Origin: Amorphochlora amoebiformis
Lineage: Eukaryota; Cercozoa; Chlorarachniophyceae
NCBI GenBank assembly: GCA_054601695.1
Contig: BAAHQB010000233.1
Location: 242,349-306,348, forward strand
Direction of reading: 5' to 3'
Length of the DNA stretch: 64,000 nt
This document shows, piece after piece, positions 1-64,000 of this stretch. The position numbers and the translations under genes are program-made. The notes beneath the pieces were generated by a model. The model made no database searches and was not told where the DNA came from. It worked only from the letters and a program-made list of their open reading frames with translations. The first letter of the stretch is position 1; every line of letters begins with the position of its first letter.

Positions 1-230
1 TCCCCATTGCCTGTTTTATGCGCTCAGTCACTCGCAGGGGAGTCTCCATGGTCGACCCAGCACCACGTCACCACGCGGGCCTGGATTGCTTCGCGGATAT
101 GTGGGATATCGAAATTGCATATTTCAGACATCAAAGAATAATATATCAGATAATAAAAAGCTCAGGATTCTTCTGGATGTCCCGCGGATGTCCAGCCGCG
201 AAATTCTCACTCGGCACGTGTCATCGCCCC
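1..230 (+). other. 5' flank of the tRNA methyltransferase gene
   Basis: This array-free stretch precedes the first proposed coding exon. An AT-rich segment near 139-160 could act as a core promoter, but no motif is strong enough to call. The reading frame stays open upstream of the chosen ATG, and an alternative in-frame ATG lies at 178. I prefer 231 because its context (cccc-ATG-G) is better and the peptide after it leads directly into a consistent splice junction. Confidence 0.3.
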
Positions 231-30068
<29,838 letters not shown>

Positions 30069-30451
30069 AGATGTTTTAATGTAATTAAACCGACAAAGTT
30101 CTAACGCATAACTATCCATTTGATAACGTACCTACGGTATTACATGAGAACCTAGAGAAACTAGAGACTAGATGGTAAACACATGACGTAAGTATAATTT
30201 AGATAATTATTTCTTCGAAAATACATGATTGGCATGTTTTTCTAGATGTGATAACTCCGTGTGATAATGCAAAAAATTGCGAAGCTGATAGTGAGTATCT
30301 ATATTAGTAATATCTACAACTACCGTCTACGATTCGACCTAGATCAAAAACTTGAGCATTCTATACGTATCTAGCGTATATACATATATACATATATATA
30401 TATATGTATATGTATATATATGTATACATATATATATATACACATATATTA

Positions 30452-30506
<55 letters not shown>

Positions 30507-30525
30507 CTGTGTATTATTAGGCCAA

Positions 30526-30565
<40 letters not shown>

Positions 30566-31437
30566 ATGTGTATTATTAGGCCAATTCATATATATATATA
30601 TATATGTATGTATGTATATATGTATATATATATGTGTATGTATCAAATACACATAAAAAAACTTACAGATGTTACGATCTATGTATAGGGTCAGAAGGGT
30701 AGGGTCAGGAGCCAGCGGAAGGTTAGGCACAGGGTTTTAGGGTTATGATTAGGGCTATTGTAGGGAAACGGTAAGGCTAGGAATAATTTTAGATCTGGGG
30801 TTTAAATCTAGAACATCGTCAGGTGTAATTCACATTAATATGTGTATGGTCCCAGGAACTCTGCAATAGGTGACCTCACAATCGGCAGACCAAATGCCAG
30901 GCCGGGCATTGCCAAACCATGTGTGGGGTGTCTTGACAGTGAATGTATGGAGTGAATTTGCAAGACTCACATGCGTACAAGGTCTTACAGACTCTCTTGA
31001 CGGTCAAACTCTGGCATGCGGCGTATGGATGTCTTGACAATCAAGACGTGGGGTGTCTTGACAGTCAAGACGTGTGATGTCTTGATGGGGGGAGATTTGA
31101 TAATGGCTGGACTTGGCATATAGGTGTCATATAGGTGGCATATAGGTGGCAGATGGTGGCAAATAGGCCAGCTGGTCTAACTAGGGCCCCATGGCGCAAC
31201 CGAATTATTAAATCTATCTATAATTCGTCGGAGACATTTAGGTAAATTTAGTTTGCGAAATATTATACCAAAAGATAAACACGTTACAAGTGAAACGGAC
31301 AATTCCTCTTCGCTACTGCCGGCATTACCGGAAAGGACAACTCCTGTGACAATGGAGGGACCATACGTGACAACAGAGAGTGACACTTGAACATGAGCGT
31401 GACGTAACGGGCACATCACAGATTTTCAAATTTCGGA
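30069..31437. other. Spacer between methyltransferase and transporter genes
   Basis: The spacer holds presumed 3' UTR (30069-30340), TA arrays with a duplicated 28-bp word (30503-30530 and 30562-30589, around TATTATTAGGCCAATTCATA), a few degenerate TTAGGG units (30715-30790), a palindrome cluster (30931-31095), a short GGCATATAGGTG tandem repeat (31116-31167) and the proximal upstream region of the transporter. I see no further gene. The minus-strand frames at 31177-31594 show no recognisable family. Confidence 0.6.
30931..31095 (+). promoter_or_regulatory. Cluster of TCTTGAC-N-GTCAAGA palindromes upstream of the transporter
   Basis: Two full inverted repeats (TCTTGACAATCAAGA at 31032-31046 and TCTTGACAGTCAAGA at 31056-31070) lie 24 bp apart. 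Half-sites or imperfect copies occur near 30931, 30994 and 31079. The cluster lies about 340-510 bp upstream of the transporter ATG in DNA free of TA arrays. The symmetry fits binding sites for a dimeric transcription factor. Neither factor nor function can be named. Confidence 0.4.
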
Positions 31438-41719
<10,282 letters not shown>

Positions 41720-42565
41720 TTCTGTCCTTCGGTTTGTGATTTGGCGATCTGGGGCCGGCGCTGGCCTAAGTTAACTGTTTAAACTTCAATCTAGCTAGTG
41801 AATGTCTAGATGCTAGCTAAGTCTGAGCTGTTTACATGCATTTGGTACCTACCTGAATCGTATTGTGTCTAAGTGTGAGGTATCTGATAATCTTGTGTTA
41901 TTCAGAATTAATACTAGTATGTTCTTCAGAATTACGACTAGTACTAGTAGTATCTAGACGTGCATCGGACCGACTTTTTAAATTCTCTAGTTACCTATCT
42001 ACTACTAGACTAACTAGTATGACTATTCTAGTAGTAGTTAGAGCACTGATCTAGTTTTAGCTTAGATCACAGTAAGCTAAGTAAGAACGATCGCAAAAGG
42101 ATAGTATATGGACTATATCTAGTATATATCTAGTAATATCTTAGATATCTGGAGAACTACTGGACGAATCAAGGACTCAGGATACTTCATGTGATTGAGC
42201 CTAGGAGATTAGTATGCATTCGGTCTATATATATATATAGTTCTAGATGTTAGTTAAGCTAAGGCAAGACAAGCCTAACGTTATCTACCGATATAGTCAG
42301 ATAGCCGAGTAACTGATTACATTACAGTCAGAGATAACCGAGTAACTGATTACATTACATCTTCTATTCATCGGACTTAAGCGCTTAACACTAGTGTATA
42401 ACACTAGTTAAAATGATCCACAATTAAAAGATTTACGAGATTTACAACGCAGCGCTGTGCTCACAAAGTTAGATCCTAGCTGTCAGAGTTGTATGTTATA
42501 ATATTCGCATCTATATTACACATATTATGTATATTTATTATGTATATATATATATATATATAGAA
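41720..42565. other. Convergent spacer, CTAG-rich
   Basis: This spacer lies between the 3' ends of the transporter (+) and the MRH lectin (-). It has almost no TA arrays until 42540 but is strikingly rich in CTAG (ACTAGT, TCTAGA, GCTAGC). A direct repeat of about 22 bp (GAGTAACTGATTACATTACA) occurs at about 42306 and 42338. No gene or RNA was recognised. Confidence 0.55.
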
Positions 42566-48262
<5,697 letters not shown>

Positions 48263-48637
48263 CTGGAGATTCGTCGAGGCTTTGGAGAGATCTCGGAAGA
48301 TCTCGGAGAGTACACGTGCTCCAACGTGATATTGCGTTAAATCACACTGAGCGAGAAATATTAAAACACGCCTTTCAATGGCACAACCTCCGGATTCAAA
48401 GCAAGTCCACTCCCGCCAGCCCCTCACCTCCGATCCCAGGCTGCTCCAGCATGAAATGAATGACTCACGACCGCACAGCACACAACATCACGGTCCATCC
48501 TCGAAAAATGTGGATTTGAATGTCACTCACACATGAAGTCACCCAATCACCAACAGCCTTGTTCGGGAAATATGCCAACGACTAGCCAATAAATCCCCAA
48601 GCCTTGCAAACCAGAGAACTCAATCCAATTTCCAATT
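48263..48637. promoter_or_regulatory. Divergent promoter region with CCAAT motifs
   Basis: The 375-bp region between the divergent lectin and bromodomain genes is free of TA arrays. On the + strand it carries CCAAT at 48543-48547, 48586-48590, 48625-48629 and 48632-48636. Clustered CCAAT boxes are typical of bidirectional housekeeping promoters. The actual bounds depend on start sites I cannot confirm: the lectin frame stays open to 48481, and the bromodomain gene may have an earlier non-coding exon. Confidence 0.45.
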
Positions 48638-63438
<14,801 letters not shown>

Positions 63439-64000
63439 CTATAATATAGAGTCATTAGAGATCGCGATCCGGCGCTGCCCGATTGAAAGAAATTGTGCTA
63501 CTAAAGACTAGAAAGCCTAACGGAATATCCAGATGTATTAATTATACTAACTATATAACCAGTTTTCATAACGGTATCTCTAGCATTTGTCTGTTTGTAA
63601 GCAAAAAAAAATAGATAATTAGTACATCTAGACAACACATGGTCTTGTCTAGCAGTAGTACAATAAACTATGGAGATATTGTATGCTAGGTATATACGTA
63701 CTAGATGTATGATTTATAATTGCATCTTATGTGTACTGAGCCAATTAATCATGCGCGCACGCGCGAAAATCTAGATTATCTAGATTATTTCTAGTATTTA
63801 CTTATATCTTTTAATTTAAGAATTTGTAGAACTATATCTGTATATAGATATAAACATATATATATATATATATACTAGATATATATATATACTAGATGTA
63901 TAACGTATGTGAAATTTCGCTAATCTCTAGAATCTAGGCCTCGATGTACTAGGTCTATTCTAGCTATTCGGCATAGAACTAGTCCTAGTACTAGAGTAGT
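63439..64000 (+). other. 3' flank of the bromodomain gene, CTAG-rich
   Basis: This flank has few TA arrays and very frequent CTAG (about 20 occurrences: ACTAGA, TCTAGA, ACTAGTCCTAGTACTAG). The composition matches the spacer at 41.8-42.5 kb. A GCGCGCACGCGCG run lies near 63752. No gene is visible up to the window edge. Confidence 0.5.

Overview
This is AT-rich, intron-dense nuclear DNA of a eukaryote, most likely a microbial eukaryote (protist or early-diverging lineage); I cannot place it more precisely. The evidence is GT-AG spliced genes with very short exons (most 40-150 nt), interstitial TTAGGG/CCCTAA telomere-type arrays, a copia-type LTR element and purely eukaryotic gene content. Nearly every intron, and almost no exon, carries long (TA)n or mixed (TA)n/(CA)n arrays. 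Translated, these give artefactual poly(Tyr-Ile) reading frames, which are not genes.

Four spliced genes can be assembled by hand with the reading frame conserved across all proposed junctions. (1) + strand, 231-30068: a 55-exon model of about 1691 aa for a Trm3/TARBP1-type tRNA guanosine-2'-O-methyltransferase, with a long HEAT-like N-terminal part and a C-terminal SPOUT domain. (2) + strand, 31438-41719: a 12-exon, 420-aa nucleotide-sugar transporter (SLC35A/Nuc_sug_transp type). (3) - strand, 48262-42566: a 9- to 12-exon ER lectin with an MRH domain (OS-9/Yos9 type). (4) + strand, 48638-63438: a 21-exon, about 1142-aa chromatin protein with two N-terminal bromodomains followed by a DDT-WHIM module resembling CECR2/BAZ-type ISWI partners. 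Genes 2 and 3 converge on a CTAG-rich spacer. Genes 3 and 4 diverge from a 375-bp array-free promoter region holding four CCAAT motifs.

Intron 4 of gene 4 holds a young gag-only copia-type element (51068-52682) with two 258-bp LTRs that look identical, a half-tRNA-type primer site that contains the gag start codon, and a tRNA-like remnant at the LTR end.

The most unusual feature is repeated partial duplication of exon edges, with their splice sites, between (TA)n arrays. One transporter exon has four extra downstream copies of its 3' end and one upstream copy of its 5' end. A methyltransferase exon has two extra 5' ends, and the MRH gene shows the same geometry on the other strand. Intron segments are duplicated in the same way. 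A telomere-repeat-flanked segment occurs in two introns 37 kb apart, one copy split by a (TA)n array. Together these suggest that TA arrays actively drive duplication here.

The genes are housekeeping functions (tRNA modification, Golgi nucleotide-sugar import, ER glycoprotein quality control, chromatin remodelling), not an operon-like system. All exon boundaries are inferred from sequence without transcript data.
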